Below, piece by piece: positions 32,212 through 32,550 of a DNA stretch of 32,550 nucleotides. The DNA is from Streptomyces sp. TRM64462. GTDB taxonomy: Bacteria; Actinomycetota; Actinomycetes; Streptomycetales; Streptomycetaceae. A program made the position numbers and the translations under genes. The DNA lies in the NCBI RefSeq assembly GCF_013362995.1, contig NZ_JABWDV010000406.1, forward strand, positions 1 to 32,550, written 5' to 3'. Below the pieces are notes generated by a model, which saw only the letters and a list, made by a program, of their open reading frames with translations, did not search any database and was not told where the DNA came from. Each line of letters opens with the position of its first letter. Within the stretch, counting starts at the first letter, position 1.

Positions 32212-32550
32212 GCCGTTTCCTTCGGATCATCTGATCGTTGGTTGATGCGTGTCGTTGACTGACGCCCAGTGGGCACGCATCGAGCCGTTGCTGCCGGACC
32301 GGACACCGAAGCGGGGTGGCCGGTGGCGGGACCACCGGCAGGTGATCGACGCGATCGCCTTCAAGTACCGCACCGGCACTCCGTGGATGGAGCTGCCCGA
32401 GCACTTCGGCTCATGGAAAGGCGCCCACAACCGGCTGCGGAAATGGGCCGCCGACGGCACCTGGGAGAAGGTCTTCACCGCCCTGCTCGCCCAGGCCGAC
32501 GCCGAAGGCGACCTCGACTGGGTCGTCGCGGTCGACTCCACGATCGTCCG
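32212..32550 (+). mobile_element. IS5-family insertion sequence, left part
   Basis: The sequence character changes after 32211: AT-richer text beginning GGCCGTTTCCTTCGGATC, an internal palindrome GATCATCTGATC (32225-32236), then a transposase gene. The right end and its inverted repeat are outside the window, so the exact left border (32209-32213) is provisional and no target duplication can be checked. Confidence 0.75.
32249..32550 (+). CDS. IS5-family transposase, N-terminal part
   Basis: About 100 residues, cut by the window edge. GTG start; MSLTDAQWARIEPLLPDRTP is the typical beginning of the DUF4096-type helix-turn-helix that precedes IS5-family DDE transposases. AFKYRTGTPWMELPEHFGSW and GAHNRLRKWAADGTWEKVF complete the DNA-binding part. 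The first catalytic aspartate is probably that of VVAVDSTIVR at the very edge. An ATG at 32245 is in another frame. No ribosome site is clear. Whether the gene is intact or needs a frameshift downstream cannot be seen. Confidence 0.9.
   Translation, partial: MSLTDAQWARIEPLLPDRTPKRGGRWRDHRQVIDAIAFKYRTGTPWMELPEHFGSWKGAHNRLRKWAADGTWEKVFTALLAQADAEGDLDWVVAVDSTIV

Overview
The window is a piece of chromosome from a Streptomyces-type actinomycete. Coding DNA is very GC-rich with a strong G/C third-position bias, many starts are GTG, and -10 boxes have the TANNNT form. A mycothiol ligase gene (mshC), a gylR-glpFKD glycerol cluster and a B12-dependent metH lie in the order I remember from the S. coelicolor SCO1650-SCO1670 neighbourhood. 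That comparison is from memory and was not searched.

Layout from left to right. Positions 1-4.7 kb hold the 5' end of an unidentified low-complexity protein, an aldo/keto reductase, an F420-type luciferase-like monooxygenase, a ferritin-like diiron protein and a CorA-type Mg2+ channel. Positions 4.7-8.4 kb hold a conserved actinobacterial run: histidine phosphatase, DUF3090 protein, SCO1664-family kinase-like protein and mshC. Positions 8.5-10.7 kb hold a secreted beta-propeller protein and a PAC2-family gene that is the positional equivalent of parJ. Positions 10.8-13.8 kb hold what looks like an inserted sugar-acid catabolic module: L-fuconate dehydratase, a short-chain dehydrogenase and a GntR/FCD repressor. 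All three are tied together by copies of one operator-like motif, ACATCSGATGT. Positions 13.8-18.9 kb hold the glycerol regulon glpD-glpK-glpF-gylR, all on the minus strand.

Positions 19.1-22.7 kb hold metH, preceded by a compact leader that can fold as a three-way junction and whose loop is complementary to the metH Shine-Dalgarno sequence. Positions 22.7-24.3 kb hold a HAD phosphatase flanked by two structure-rich non-coding stretches, including a Streptomyces REP-like cruciform. Positions 24.3-27.5 kb hold two tandem family-5 solute-binding lipoproteins with no permease genes. Positions 27.6-29.1 kb hold an orphan NarL-type response regulator directly behind a RecB-family Fe-S nuclease. 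Positions 29.2-32.2 kb hold a site-2-type membrane protease, the tRNA m1A58 methyltransferase TrmI and a membrane-anchored or secreted unknown protein. The right edge enters an IS5-type insertion sequence whose apparent border falls on the stop codon of that unknown gene.

How the genes work together: glycerol is imported by GlpF, phosphorylated by GlpK and oxidised by GlpD under GylR control. Fuconate would be dehydrated and then oxidised under GntR control. MshC makes the cysteine-ligated mycothiol precursor. Most of the rest is household metabolism. The most unusual signals are the metH leader RNA, the fuconate operator set, the nuclease/response-regulator pair, three in-frame 15-18 bp tandem repeats in otherwise ordinary genes, and a recurrent leaderless-gene architecture.
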